Both the position numbers and the translations under genes were made by a program. DNA of 64,000 nucleotides from NCBI GenBank assembly GCA_014237395.1, contig JABZFP010000007.1:164367-228366 (forward strand), written 5' to 3'. Positions 9,575 to 18,660 of the stretch are shown here, in pieces (position 1 is the first letter of the stretch; each line of letters opens with the position of its first letter). This stretch comes from Desulfobacteraceae bacterium. Its GTDB lineage: Bacteria; Desulfobacterota; Desulfobacteria; Desulfobacterales; UBA5852. The notes beneath the pieces were generated by a model that saw nothing but the letters and a program-made list of their open reading frames with translations, was not told where the DNA came from and did no database searches.

Positions 9575-9892
9575 ATGACCGATTCCCTATCCGTGCCGGA
9601 GCTATCCGATTATCTGGTGAATCATCGCAACATGACGTTGCTCGATGTGCGCAGAAAAAGTGATTTTGAACAATCGCCGCAGAAAATTACGGGCGCCCGC
9701 TGGCACGATCCGGAAGCCATCGCGGACTGGATCGGTTCGGTGCCGAAGGATCAGGACGTGGTTGTCTATTGCGTCAAGGGCGGCTCAGTCAGCCAGTCGG
9801 TGACAGCACAACTCAAACAGAAGGCCCGCCGGGTCAAATTTCTCGAGGGTGGGATTAAGGCATGGCGTGAAAATGGCGGTGCGGTTGAATAG
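9575..9892 (+). CDS. Single-domain rhodanese
   Basis: A 105-residue single rhodanese domain with the structural motif LLDVRRKSDFE near residue 23 and the persulfide-forming Cys66 in the active loop CVKGGS. Enzymes of this type carry sulfane sulfur or transfer it to acceptors such as cyanide or thioredoxin. AAGGAGG precedes the ATG. The gene stands alone and ends just before a strong two-way terminator. It is cytoplasmic, with no signal peptide. Confidence 0.88.
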   Translation: MTDSLSVPELSDYLVNHRNMTLLDVRRKSDFEQSPQKITGARWHDPEAIADWIGSVPKDQDVVVYCVKGGSVSQSVTAQLKQKARRVKFLEGGIKAWRENGGAVE

Positions 9893-9948
9893 GGTAGGGT
9901 TCGCTTGAGTTGATCCGTGCCGGCCTGAGGTCTATTGCTTCGATAAAA

Positions 9949-9988
9949 CAAAAAGCCCGAAGCCGGTGTCATGGCTTCGGGCTTTTTG
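9949..9988. terminator. Bidirectional terminator, rhodanese/proX
   Basis: A perfect 16-bp inverted repeat (CAAAAAGCCCGAAGCC and its complement) with an 8-base loop has A- and T-runs on both sides, so it can terminate the rhodanese transcript on plus and the proX transcript on minus. Confidence 0.9.
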
Positions 9989-10006
9989 TGGTGCGCTTTA
10001 ATGGAT

Positions 10007-11041
10007 CTATTTAGCGGCTTTACGGGCTTCCGCCAGCCATCCATTCCATTTGTCCGTATTCTTGGCAATCCACTCGTCTGCGTGGCGTGCGATGTCTTTC
10101 TCTGATTTTTCCCCTTCGTTCATGCGGGTATTCTGCGCATTGATGTCCGCCAGGGGAAGCGTGAAGATCTCTAAGAACTTTTTGGCGGCCGGGTTCTTTT
10201 CCATGAACTTTTTGTTGGCGACGACCTGAATGTCGGAAACGACGAACCCCAATTTGACCGGGTCGCTAACCGCACCGTCAACACCGGCAACCGTCATACG
10301 ATCTTCGGCCTCTTTCTGGGCGTCCGTGGGCTTGATCTCGGGTACGTTGATCCACATCACATCCTGACCTGGTTTGAACTTATAGACCGTCCAATTGGGT
10401 GTCCAGGTGTAAAAGAAGACCGGCCCGCCGCTTTTGTAATTACCCAGGGCCGAGGCCATACCGGCCTCATAGGAGGCTTTAACCGGATTGATGTGATCTT
10501 CGAGGCCATAGACGGCCATATGATGGCCAATGACCCCTTCGCAACCCCAACCCGGCGGGCAGGCGGTCAGGTCGGCCTTGCCGTCGCCATTGAGATCAAA
10601 GGCTTTTTTGACCTCGTCGCGTTTGAAATCGTCCAGCGATTTAATGTTGAACTTTTCCACCTCTTTTTTAGACACAAGGTAGCCCTGCAACCCGCCGGCT
10701 TTGACAACGTAGCCGATCTTGCCGGCATCTTCGTCAAAATTCTTCGGTAGTTGAGCGTTGTGCATGGGGAACCAGCCGTTGGTCCAGTAGTCGACGTCGC
10801 CCAGGGCCACGGACTTGTAGAAAATCGGGTTCGTGAGATCTTTGGGGGCCTTGACCTTATAGCCCAGCTCTTCCATGCCTTTGCGCACCAGGGCTTCCTG
10901 GAAAAAACCGGTATTCCAGGTGGCGCGGGCGGGCTGCAACGTGGTGCCCTTGCCCGGTTTCATGTCGTCCGCTGCCGCCGGAATAGCCGTCAGCGTCAAG
11001 CCGATAATGAGCGTGATGAATAATCGCAGTAGTGATTTCAT
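10007..11041 (-). CDS. proX: Glycine betaine/proline ABC substrate-binding protein ProX
   Basis: A periplasmic binding protein of 344 residues with a clear signal peptide (MKSLLRLF..., cleavage after IPAAA). It shares landmarks with Escherichia coli ProX: the calcium-loop-like DLNGDGKADL, the PGWGCEG segment, FFYTWTPNW with aromatic residues for the betaine cage, and LPLADINAQN near the end. It binds quaternary-amine osmolytes and delivers them to ProVW. The frame is open nine codons further, but the ATG at 11041 has AAGGAGG seven bases upstream. It is the last gene of the marR-proV-proW-proX operon, followed by the two-way terminator. Confidence 0.93.
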   Translation of the reverse strand: MKSLLRLFITLIIGLTLTAIPAAADDMKPGKGTTLQPARATWNTGFFQEALVRKGMEELGYKVKAPKDLTNPIFYKSVALGDVDYWTNGWFPMHNAQLPKNFDEDAGKIGYVVKAGGLQGYLVSKKEVEKFNIKSLDDFKRDEVKKAFDLNGDGKADLTACPPGWGCEGVIGHHMAVYGLEDHINPVKASYEAGMASALGNYKSGGPVFFYTWTPNWTVYKFKPGQDVMWINVPEIKPTDAQKEAEDRMTVAGVDGAVSDPVKLGFVVSDIQVVANKKFMEKNPAAKKFLEIFTLPLADINAQNTRMNEGEKSEKDIARHADEWIAKNTDKWNGWLAEARKAAK

Positions 11042-11094
11042 AAATCCCTCCTTGGTTGAATGTTTCAATGGACTTCGAATAACGATTTTAAGTT

Positions 11095-11934
11095 TCAGGA
11101 ACCATTTTTCCTTTGCGCCATGGACTGGGTGATCCGGTCCAGCACGATGGCCATCAACACGATGCTCAGTCCGCCGATGACGGCCCGGCCGATATCCAGG
11201 GTGTTCAAGCCGAGGATGACCGGTGATCCCAAGCCGCCGGCGCCGATAAGCGCCGCAATGACGACCATGGATAGCGCCATCATAATGGTCTGGTTCAGCC
11301 CGGCCAGGATGGTGGGCAGGGCCAGGGGCACCTGGACCCGGATCAGTACCTGCCAGTTGGTGGCGCCGAAGGCCTGGGCCGCTTCCACCAGCTCGGGGTG
11401 CACCTGCCGGATACCCAGACTGGTCAGGCGGATCAGGGGCGGCAGGGCGAAGATAATGGTGGCCAGAACGCCGGCCACATTGCCGACCGAAAAGAGCATG
11501 ACGATGGGCACCAGGTAGACAAAGGCCGGCGTGGTCTGCATGGCATCCAGCACGGGCCGGAGTCCGGATTCAAAGTTATCACTGCGCCCGGCCCAGATGC
11601 CGAGCGGAATGCCTACCAGGGCGCAGAAGATAACCGAAGACAGCACCATGGCCAGCGTCGTCATGGTTTCTTCCCAGAGACCGAGCAGTCCGACAAGCGT
11701 CATGGCGATGACGGTGAAAATGGCCAGCCCTTTACCGGAAAACTTCCAGGCTGCAACAGCCAGAAGCGCGATAATGATGGGTGGCCAAAGCGCATTCAAG
11801 CCGGCATCGAAGCCGTTCAGGGTCTGTTCCACCGGCCATTTAAGGGCCTGGAAGAAATCCCGATGGTTGTCGACCAGCCAGTCGACAAACTGGGATACCC
11901 ACACATCAAGTGGAATCATACTATCTTCAAACAT
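11095..11934 (-). CDS. proW: Glycine betaine/proline ABC permease ProW
   Basis: An inner-membrane permease of about 279 residues with six or seven helices and the EAA loop (EAAQAFGATNWQVLIRVQVPLALP) that docks on the ATPase. I chose the ATG at 11934 because GGAG lies seven bases upstream; the frame opens eight codons earlier at 11958. The N-terminal segment MFEDSMIPLDVWVS precedes the core, as in ProW proteins. It lies between proV and proX and should form the channel for betaine uptake under osmotic stress. Confidence 0.92.
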   Translation of the reverse strand: MFEDSMIPLDVWVSQFVDWLVDNHRDFFQALKWPVEQTLNGFDAGLNALWPPIIIALLAVAAWKFSGKGLAIFTVIAMTLVGLLGLWEETMTTLAMVLSSVIFCALVGIPLGIWAGRSDNFESGLRPVLDAMQTTPAFVYLVPIVMLFSVGNVAGVLATIIFALPPLIRLTSLGIRQVHPELVEAAQAFGATNWQVLIRVQVPLALPTILAGLNQTIMMALSMVVIAALIGAGGLGSPVILGLNTLDIGRAVIGGLSIVLMAIVLDRITQSMAQRKNGS

Positions 11935-11999
11935 GGTGTTTCTCCGTTTTCGGGCCATGGCCCGCGTGTGTCAATCGTTACGGTCTTCATTGCCGGCCA

Positions 12000-13229
12000 T
12001 CAGCTGGCAGAGTACTCTTCCATGCCTTCCTCGGTACGATGCAGCGTTTTCAGAAAGCGGTTTTTAGACACCACGCCTTTAAAGACGTTCTGATCGTCGA
12101 CGACGGGGATGGGCCAGCTGCGGGAGGCCACATCCGGCAGAATGTCCTGCATGGAATCATTCAAATTGACGGCTGTGCCATTTTCAAGAAAGGCCTGATC
12201 AATGGGTTTGTCGGGCGCGCCGTGCTCCAGTGCTTCGCGCAGGGAGTCCGATGAAACGATGCCCAGAAACCGTTTGCGGGCATCCAGCACGTAGCAGTGG
12301 TTGCGCTCACTGCCGCTCAAGAGTTCATGGGTTGTGCGCAGGCTTCCCATCTTGGATTTGATGATCGTGGGGTAGGTGTCGCGAACGATATCGCCGGCGG
12401 AGATGACGTTGGTCGGATCGACCCCCCGGAAAAAGGCACGCACATAGTCGTCCGCCGGGTTTTGCAGAATGTCCTCCGGGGTCCCGACCTGGACAACACG
12501 GCCCCCCTCCATGATGGCGATACGATCGCCGATGCGCAGGGCCTCGTCCAGGTCGTGGGAGATAAAAACGATGGTGCGCTGGTGCTCTTCCTGGAGCTTC
12601 AGCAATTCATCCTGCATCTCGGTGCGGATCAAGGGGTCCAGTGCGGAAAAGGCCTCATCCATGAGCAGGATATCGGGGTCCACGGCCAAGCCGCGGGCCA
12701 GGCCCACACGCTGCTGCATCCCGCCGCTGAGCTCGGACGGCGATGAATTCTCCCAGCCAGCCAGACCCACCTGCTCAAGAGCTTCCATGGCGCGTTCGTG
12801 GCGTTTGGCTTTGTCGAACTTAGCCAGTTCCAGACCGAAAGCGGCATTGTCCAAAACGGACAGATGCGGCATGAGCGCAAACGATTGAAACACCATGCTC
12901 ATGTTATGCAGGCGGAACTTGACCAACTCGTCCTGACCCATCTGAATAACATCTTTCCCATCCACGATCACCTTGCCGGCGGTGGGTTCGATGAGGCGGT
13001 TGAGCATGCGCACGATGGTGGATTTGCCGGATCCGGATAACCCCATGATAACGAATATCTCGCCGGATTCGATGGAAAAGCTGGCATTGTCGACCCCAAC
13101 GGTCATGCCGGTCTTATCGTGAACGGATTCCTTGTTGTGTCCCTCTTTGAGAAGCTGCATGGCTTTTTTCGGCTGGTCGCCGAAAATTTTGTAAAGATTT
13201 TCTACAACGATCTTATCCACTTGTATCAT
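12000..13229 (-). CDS. proV: Glycine betaine/proline ABC ATPase ProV
   Basis: A 409-residue ATPase with the ProV-type leader NLYKIFG, Walker A GLSGSGKST near residue 64, signature LSGGMQQR, Walker B ILLMDEAFSALDP and an H-loop. The C-terminal 130 residues form two CBS domains, which in this family sense ionic strength. The ribosome site AGAGG touches the ATG at 13229, so the GTG at 13220, nine bases beyond it, could be the true start; the difference is three residues. It is the second gene of the operon, 33 bases after marR. It drives osmolyte import. Confidence 0.93.
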   Translation of the reverse strand: MIQVDKIVVENLYKIFGDQPKKAMQLLKEGHNKESVHDKTGMTVGVDNASFSIESGEIFVIMGLSGSGKSTIVRMLNRLIEPTAGKVIVDGKDVIQMGQDELVKFRLHNMSMVFQSFALMPHLSVLDNAAFGLELAKFDKAKRHERAMEALEQVGLAGWENSSPSELSGGMQQRVGLARGLAVDPDILLMDEAFSALDPLIRTEMQDELLKLQEEHQRTIVFISHDLDEALRIGDRIAIMEGGRVVQVGTPEDILQNPADDYVRAFFRGVDPTNVISAGDIVRDTYPTIIKSKMGSLRTTHELLSGSERNHCYVLDARKRFLGIVSSDSLREALEHGAPDKPIDQAFLENGTAVNLNDSMQDILPDVASRSWPIPVVDDQNVFKGVVSKNRFLKTLHRTEEGMEEYSAS

Positions 13230-13262
13230 CCTCTGCTGCTTGAATTGATGAATGTGAAGCCG

Positions 13263-13808
13263 CTATGGCGTTGGCGGTGCAGCCCCGTCTGATTTGGCGA
13301 CGGGGTTGTCGATCGGACTGGTTTCCAGAAAGGGGGCGGCCTGAATCGCTTTGGCGTCCATGATGGACACCAGGCGCTGCAGGGAACTCAAAATCATGGT
13401 CTGCTCCCATTCCTGGAGGTTGGCAAAGCGTTCGATAAAGGCTTCCTGCATGAGCGGCGGTGCGTCGTCCAGGACCTGCTGGCCGTTCCTGGTGATGCGC
13501 ACCATGATGCGCCGTTTATCGCGTTCGCTGCGCCGCCGGGCCAGCAGGCCGCGTTTTTCCATGCGTTCCAGAATACCGGTTACGGTGGCCTGGCTGAGGC
13601 TCACCGCCTGTGCGATTTCACCGGCCGTGACCTCTCCCATGCGCGATATTTCCTGCAGAATGACCAACTGCGGTCCGGTCAACCCGACCCGCTTGATCAG
13701 TTGTTTGGAATTCGTATCGATCGCCTGGATGATTTTCCGCAGGGCGATCATGACACTGTCGCTGACCGTGCGGTTGATGATCGGTACAATTGCTGAAGAA
13801 TCCGGCAT
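13263..13808 (-). CDS. MarR-family regulator of the betaine operon
   Basis: A 181-residue winged-helix MarR-type regulator. The recognition region (GEIAQAVSLSQATVTGILERMEKRGLL) and the wing (RRRSERDKRRIMVRIT) are clear. An unusual Pro/Ala-rich tail of about 25 residues follows the dimerisation helix. It is the first gene of marR-proV-proW-proX, and a perfect 7-bp dyad lies 23 bases before its start. Autoregulation, and control of osmolyte uptake together with the transporter, are therefore likely (inference). The effector is unknown. Confidence 0.85.
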   Translation of the reverse strand: MPDSSAIVPIINRTVSDSVMIALRKIIQAIDTNSKQLIKRVGLTGPQLVILQEISRMGEVTAGEIAQAVSLSQATVTGILERMEKRGLLARRRSERDKRRIMVRITRNGQQVLDDAPPLMQEAFIERFANLQEWEQTMILSSLQRLVSIMDAKAIQAAPFLETSPIDNPVAKSDGAAPPTP

Positions 13809-13830
13809 TATTATTTAGCCCTCTAATGGA

Positions 13831-13848
13831 TAATCCATTTTTGGATTA
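13831..13848. promoter_or_regulatory. Putative MarR operator
   Basis: TAATCCA-TTTT-TGGATTA is a perfect 7-bp dyad, 18 bp in all, just upstream of the marR start. Size and position fit a MarR dimer site. Confidence 0.5.
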
Positions 13849-14200
13849 CTTTTTTAAAAACGATGAATTTTAAAATAATAATTTGACAACAAAATAAAAT
13901 AGAGCATAGAAAACAAAATCACAAATAAAAATGTACTAATAATAGGGTTAAAGTATAATTTCAAGATAATTATCAATTAAAAAATGTTTTGTAATGAATA
14001 TATAAATCGTATGGTTTTCCCGAGTCGTCACTGTTGATCGAATCGACAATCAGTGAAAATTTATTTTGTTCTCAATAAAGTATTTGAAGCATGCGAGCCA
14101 TTGGGTTTTTTCTTTTTTGGCAGGCTTCCGGCTCGGAGAGAGCCTGTGTCACGTCATTCATGTCTGTTGGATGTATGCGGTGGCATTTTTTCGGCATCGG

Positions 14201-14229
14201 TTGACAATTAAGGCGATATGCAGTTTATT
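14201..14229 (+). promoter_or_regulatory. Candidate promoter for the FadR-type regulator
   Basis: TTGACA at 14201, a 17-base spacer and TTTATT at 14224 lie about 155 bases ahead of the GntR-family start. The -35 is perfect and the -10 is mediocre. Confidence 0.4.
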
Positions 14230-14360
14230 GGCCATACCAAAACAAGGTTATAGTGAAGCTAAAAATTTTTATAGTATTCGTTAAATATTATTATTTTATA
14301 TAAAAAACAAATATTTAAAATATTTTTCGTTTATCAGAGTAACGCGGTTTTTATTTTATA

Positions 14361-14369
14361 GGTCGGACC
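14361..14369. promoter_or_regulatory. FadR/GntR-type operator
   Basis: The dyad GGTC-G-GACC followed by A (14361-14370) lies 15 bases before the start of a FadR-type gene. It fits the TnGTnnnACnA pattern of FCD-type GntR regulators except at the first base, and resembles the core of the classical FadR site. Confidence 0.5.
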
Positions 14370-14384
14370 ATTAAGGGATGGGAA

Positions 14385-15233
14385 ATGAATGCCCCGATAA
14401 ACTTATCGCTATTCCGGCCTGCTAAAATCGGCCGGGCCAGTGAAGATGTGGCCTTGCAGATAGAAGCGGCGATCATCGATGGTCAGCTCAATAAGGGTGA
14501 ACGCCTGCCAAGCGAGCGTAATTTGCAAACATTGTTTCGCACCAGCCGCGGTGTCATCCGCGAGGCGTTGCGTGCGCTCAAAGAAAAGGGACTGCTCGAG
14601 ATCAAAAAAGGGGCGCGGGGAGGGGCCTACGTCAAGAATGTCGAATTGATCAATGCCAGTGAACCTTTGGCCCTTTTTCTGAAACAGCAGAAAATTCCGG
14701 TTGAATTCCTTATCGAGTTCCGTGAATCGATCGACCGCACCATAACCCTGCTGGCCATCACGAGGGGAACCGCAGAGGCCAAACAGGCGCTGCTGGAAAA
14801 AACGGCCTATTTCCAGAAGTTGGTCTCTGAGCCTGACCTCAATTTGGAAAAAATTGCGGAAATTGATCGAGAAATGAATATCGCGCTGGTCAAGATGGCC
14901 GGCAACCCGATGTTTGAAATGTCCATGCGTACGATCCAGATTGGATTCAGTTCGCAGGACCAGGCGCTTTACGAGGATGCTAAATATCGTTCGGAAACCG
15001 CCTTAAACTGGCATGAAACGGCACAACAGATCGCGGCGGGTGAAACCCTCAGGGCGCTATCCTGTATCAGTTACCATTATGTCCTGCTGCAGCGTTGCCT
15101 GGCGAAGAGACGCCCCCAGGGAATTGACGCGCCGGTCGGCACCGCCATCGGCATCCCGACACCGGCATCCGACGCCTCGGCTCCGTCTCCCCCCTTTTTT
15201 GAAACGATAAAAACCAGCACTGGGGACGACTGA
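14385..15233 (+). CDS. GntR-family regulator, FadR/FCD type
   Basis: A 282-residue regulator with an N-terminal winged helix (KGERLPSERNLQTLF, then GVIREALRALKEKGLLEIKKG) and an all-helical ligand-binding FCD-like domain from about residue 95. Helical positions such as REMNIALVKMAGN fit that fold. The last 35 residues are a Pro/Ala-rich tail not usual in the family. Members bind small organic acids or acyl-CoA and control nearby catabolic genes. It lies 87 bases ahead of a complete Liv-type transporter on the same strand, so it probably controls that operon and itself through the GGTCGGACC dyad. The inducer is unknown. Confidence 0.88.
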   Translation: MNAPINLSLFRPAKIGRASEDVALQIEAAIIDGQLNKGERLPSERNLQTLFRTSRGVIREALRALKEKGLLEIKKGARGGAYVKNVELINASEPLALFLKQQKIPVEFLIEFRESIDRTITLLAITRGTAEAKQALLEKTAYFQKLVSEPDLNLEKIAEIDREMNIALVKMAGNPMFEMSMRTIQIGFSSQDQALYEDAKYRSETALNWHETAQQIAAGETLRALSCISYHYVLLQRCLAKRRPQGIDAPVGTAIGIPTPASDASAPSPPFFETIKTSTGDD

Positions 15234-15320
15234 CGCCATGCGACTGAGGCCAATCGAACGCGGTTTCTGCCGTCCATTCGCGGGCGGCGGCGGGGCAGGG
15301 CATCTGAAAGCGTATTGTGA

Positions 15321-16037
15321 ATGCTAACGTTAACTAACGTAACCAAAAAATTTGGCGAGCTGGTGGCGGTCAACGACCTGAGCTTTAAAGTCGAAGACGG
15401 CCAGATTTTTGGCATCGCCGGTCCCAACGGCGCCGGAAAATCGACGGTCTATAATCTCATCACCGGCTTTTATCCTTATGAAGGCCGCATTGAATTCAAC
15501 GGTCGGGATCTTTCCGGAATGCCGCCTTATAAAATTGCCAAAGCAGGTATTGCCCGGACGTTTCAGATTCCTCAGATTTTTCCAAGCCTTACCGTGGAAA
15601 AGAGCATCAGCGTGGGGAGCCGCTTCGGCAGCAGGGATGGTTTGGATGAGGATCACGTGGCGGAGATCATCCGGTTTGTGGAACTTTCCGAGGAAAAAAA
15701 CCAGAAAACCGGCCACCTCAACCTGCTGGGAAAGAAAAAATTGATGATTGGGGCGGCACTGGCAACCAAACCCCGGATGCTCATGCTGGACGAACCCATG
15801 GCCGGGTCCAACGCCAATGAAATCAAGGCGCTGATGGACCTTATCCGCAGAATCAATGGCGAGATGGGGCTGACGATTATTATCATCGAGCACTTCATGA
15901 AAGTACTGACCGAACTGACCGAAAAGCTGCTCATCATAGAGTCCGGCGCCATGATCTGCTGCGATCTGCCCGAGGTGGCCACCAGCGATAAACGCGTCAT
16001 CGAATCCTATATCGGAGATGCGTATGTTGAACGTTAA
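15321..16037 (+). CDS. livG: Branched-chain-type ABC transporter ATPase LivG
   Basis: A 238-residue ATPase with Walker A GPNGAGKST at residues 34-42, Walker B MLMLDEPMAG and an H-loop in IIIIEHFM. The usual LSGGQ signature is replaced by LLGKKKLMIGAA, a form seen in some LivG-like subunits and worth noting. It lacks the longer C-terminal part of classical LivG (about 255 residues). It energises uptake of an amino acid or a related carboxylate or amide. The gene overlaps the next ATPase by 14 bases and opens a five-gene transporter operon that has its binding protein last. Confidence 0.85.
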   Translation: MLTLTNVTKKFGELVAVNDLSFKVEDGQIFGIAGPNGAGKSTVYNLITGFYPYEGRIEFNGRDLSGMPPYKIAKAGIARTFQIPQIFPSLTVEKSISVGSRFGSRDGLDEDHVAEIIRFVELSEEKNQKTGHLNLLGKKKLMIGAALATKPRMLMLDEPMAGSNANEIKALMDLIRRINGEMGLTIIIIEHFMKVLTELTEKLLIIESGAMICCDLPEVATSDKRVIESYIGDAYVER

Positions 16038-16728
16038 CAATCTCAACGCCTATTACGGTGAAGCGCAAGTTTTGCATAATGTCAGTGTCTCCGTGGGCCG
16101 TGGGCAAGTCGTCGTCATGCTGGGGCCCAACGGCCATGGGAAAAGCACACTGTTAAAAGCGATTTGCGGGTTGGCCGAAAGCGTCGCTGGGGAGATTTCC
16201 TACCAGGGCCAGCCGATAGATCATCTTTCCACGGATAAACTCGTTAACATGGGCGTCGCCTACATCGCTGAAAACCGGGAGTTGTTTCCCTATATGACGG
16301 TTCAGGAAAACCTCAAGCTGGGGGCCTACGTCAAGGCCGCCCGGCCCCATGAGAAAAAAAACATGGCGAAGGTCTTTTCCCTTTTTCCGAGACTCAAGGA
16401 GCGGCGAACACAACTCGCTTCCACCATGAGCGGTGGCGAAGCGAAAATGCTGGCCGTGGCAAGGGGATTGATGTCCAATGCCGATTTTTTATGCATCGAT
16501 GAGCCGTCCCTGGGCCTTCAACCCAGCCTGCGCCTGGAGCTTTTTTCCACCATCAAGGAGATCAACAAACAGGGGAAAACCATTTTTCTCGTGGAGCAGA
16601 ACATCCCCCACATCGCCGAGCTGGCGGACAAAATTTATGTCATGGAGGAAGGGTGCATCTCTTTCGAAGGCAACAGCAAAGAAGCATTGGGTGATAAGCA
16701 CCTGAAAGAAATTTTTTTAGGCATGTAA
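16024..16728 (+). CDS. livF: Branched-chain-type ABC transporter ATPase LivF
   Basis: A 234-residue ATPase with Walker A GPNGHGKST, signature MSGGEAKML (a variant of LSGGQ) and Walker B FLCIDEPSLGLQP. I start at the ATG at 16024 because GGAG lies six bases upstream, inside livG; an ATG two codons earlier would overlap that site. It pairs with LivG as the second nucleotide-binding subunit. Translational coupling with livG is indicated by the 14-base overlap. Confidence 0.9.
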   Translation: MLNVNNLNAYYGEAQVLHNVSVSVGRGQVVVMLGPNGHGKSTLLKAICGLAESVAGEISYQGQPIDHLSTDKLVNMGVAYIAENRELFPYMTVQENLKLGAYVKAARPHEKKNMAKVFSLFPRLKERRTQLASTMSGGEAKMLAVARGLMSNADFLCIDEPSLGLQPSLRLELFSTIKEINKQGKTIFLVEQNIPHIAELADKIYVMEEGCISFEGNSKEALGDKHLKEIFLGM

Positions 16729-16746
16729 GCACGGAAACGCAATCCT

Positions 16747-17649
16747 ATGTTCAGCGAAGACACCATATTACTGTTCTATGAAATAACCGATGTGATTATC
16801 GCCGGGTTGTCCACGGGCTCCGTCTACGCGCTGATGGCCGTGGGCATGACCCTGGTCTACGGCGTGACCAAGGCCTTTAATTTCGCCTACGGTGATTTTT
16901 TCAACATGGGCGGCTATTTCGCCTGGATCCTGATCGTCGGACTGGGCCTTGAATTCGGAGGATACCCCGTAGTTCTGCTCATTGTGATGCCGCTCCTGTT
17001 CGCCGTGGGCTACGGGCTGGAAAAACTGCTGGTGGCGCCGCTCAGAAAACGGAAAGACTGGGAAAACAAAGTCATGATGATGACTTTGGGCTTAGCGCTT
17101 TTTCTGACCAGCCTGTACATGGTGGTTTTTGGTGTCCGCATGAAGTCCCTGCCGCCCATTCTGGAGGGAACATGGGAAGTCGGGCAGCTGGTGTTCTCCT
17201 ACCAGGATATCATGATTTTTGTCATGTCCATCAGCGGCATCCTGATCTTCGCCTGGGTGCTGAATAACACGCGAATCGGTATGGCGGTGCGGGCGGTGGC
17301 CCAGAACCCGGTGGGGGCGACGATCGTGGGCATCCCCAAAGAACGGATATTTGCCACGACCTTCGCCATTTCCACCGTCATGGTGGGATTTGGCGGCATT
17401 CTGTTGAGCCAAAAATGGTTTATCAACCCCAACTCGGGCGGCATTATCATGGTCAAGGCTTGGGTGGTCACCGCTTTAGGGGGGATGGGCTCCATTCGCG
17501 GGGGGCTTTATGCCGCCTTTATTATCGGCATGCTGGAAGCGTTCGTGGGCTGGATGTTTGGCATGAGCTACGGCATTATCGCGCTCTTTGTATTGCTTCT
17601 GGCGACTTTGGTGCTGCGGCCCCAGGGGCTGAGGGGAAAAGGTGAGTAA
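16747..17649 (+). CDS. livH: Branched-chain-type ABC permease LivH
   Basis: A 300-residue inner-membrane permease with about eight helices. The LivH family core GLSTGSVYALMAVGMTLVYG follows the N-terminus, and the later loop GMAVRAVAQNPVGATIVGIP is the ATPase-contact region. It lies 18 bases after livF and 3 bases before livM, so all subunits are probably made from one transcript. LivH-type permeases also serve urea, amides and aromatic acids, so the substrate is open. Confidence 0.9.
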   Translation: MFSEDTILLFYEITDVIIAGLSTGSVYALMAVGMTLVYGVTKAFNFAYGDFFNMGGYFAWILIVGLGLEFGGYPVVLLIVMPLLFAVGYGLEKLLVAPLRKRKDWENKVMMMTLGLALFLTSLYMVVFGVRMKSLPPILEGTWEVGQLVFSYQDIMIFVMSISGILIFAWVLNNTRIGMAVRAVAQNPVGATIVGIPKERIFATTFAISTVMVGFGGILLSQKWFINPNSGGIIMVKAWVVTALGGMGSIRGGLYAAFIIGMLEAFVGWMFGMSYGIIALFVLLLATLVLRPQGLRGKGE

Positions 17650-17652
17650 GCC

Positions 17653-18615
17653 ATGCGTTTAAAACATATGATCGCCATCATCGGCGTCTGCTACGGCATC
17701 ATGGCTGTACTGCCCATATTCGTAGGCGACATTCGGTTTGTCATGAACATTATGATCATGTGCCTCATCTGGGCGGTGGTCGCCTCCTGCTGGGATCTGA
17801 TGATGGGCTTTGCCGGCATTTTCTCTTTCGGGCAGGTGGCGTTTTTTGTCATGGGAGCTTACTGTTCCGGCATTCTGGCCATCGAGCACAGCGTGCCGCC
17901 TGTGCTTGCCATCCTCATGGCCGGATTGTTTACCGCCGTCATGGGGGTTTTGGTGGGCTTGCCCTGCCTGAAGCTTGCGGGGCCGTACATTGCCCTGGTG
18001 ACCTTCGGCGTACACATGGCCCTGCAGCCGGTGCTGAGGGGCAAGATCGGCATCGCTATCGGGTCGGGCGGTTCCGTGGGGCTCTTGACCATTCCCCCGG
18101 TGAGCATTTTCGGGTATTCCTTCAGCTCCGCCAATATTGTGCCTACATTCTATTTGACACTCCTCCTGTCGCTTTCCTGTGTGCTGGTGATCATGTTCAC
18201 CATCAAATCCTACTGGGGCGTCGCGTTTCTGGCCCTCAAGGATTCCCAGGATTTTGCCATGAGCCTGGGCATCAGCGCTTTTAAATACAAGCTCATGGTC
18301 TTTGCCCTGACGTCTTTTCTGACCGGCATTATTGGGGCGTACTACGGCCATTTTTACGGGGTGCTGTCCTATCGCATGCTGGACCTGGACCTCTTCAGTA
18401 TCCTCATGGTCATGATGCTGGTGGGCGGCCTGGGGCATTTCCCCGGCTCGGTCTTCGGCGCTTTTCTGGTGGTGGCGGGCAGCGAACTGATGGCGCCGCT
18501 GGGGGCCTATCGGGCGGTGACCATGGGGGCGTTGGTGGTCATCCTGGTTCTGGCGCTTCCAAACGGCATGATGGGGCTCTTCATCGGATGGCGTAAACGC
18601 TTATCCGCCGGCTGA
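17653..18615 (+). CDS. livM: Branched-chain-type ABC permease LivM
   Basis: A 320-residue second permease subunit. Typical LivM segments are WDLMMGFAGIFSFGQVAFF near residue 50 and FGLRC-like positions replaced here by AMSLGISAFKYKLMVFALTS, the cytoplasmic loop before the last helices. It begins three bases after the livH stop with a GGTGAG ribosome site inside the livH end. It forms the membrane channel with LivH. Confidence 0.9.
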   Translation: MRLKHMIAIIGVCYGIMAVLPIFVGDIRFVMNIMIMCLIWAVVASCWDLMMGFAGIFSFGQVAFFVMGAYCSGILAIEHSVPPVLAILMAGLFTAVMGVLVGLPCLKLAGPYIALVTFGVHMALQPVLRGKIGIAIGSGGSVGLLTIPPVSIFGYSFSSANIVPTFYLTLLLSLSCVLVIMFTIKSYWGVAFLALKDSQDFAMSLGISAFKYKLMVFALTSFLTGIIGAYYGHFYGVLSYRMLDLDLFSILMVMMLVGGLGHFPGSVFGAFLVVAGSELMAPLGAYRAVTMGALVVILVLALPNGMMGLFIGWRKRLSAG

Positions 18616-18660
18616 CCTAAACAAGATCGATACGAAACCAAACGAAAGGAACCGTGCAGA

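Larger units (their letters stand above)
13809..14384. other. AT-rich divergent intergenic region
   Basis: About 575 bases between the divergent marR and FadR-type genes, far more AT-rich than the surroundings. It holds the marR dyad (13831-13848) and the FadR-type dyad (14361-14369). A promoter-like TTGACA-17-TTTATT lies at 14201-14229 on plus. I see no credible gene; the short frame at 14066-14284 has no family resemblance and atypical composition. Confidence 0.6.
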
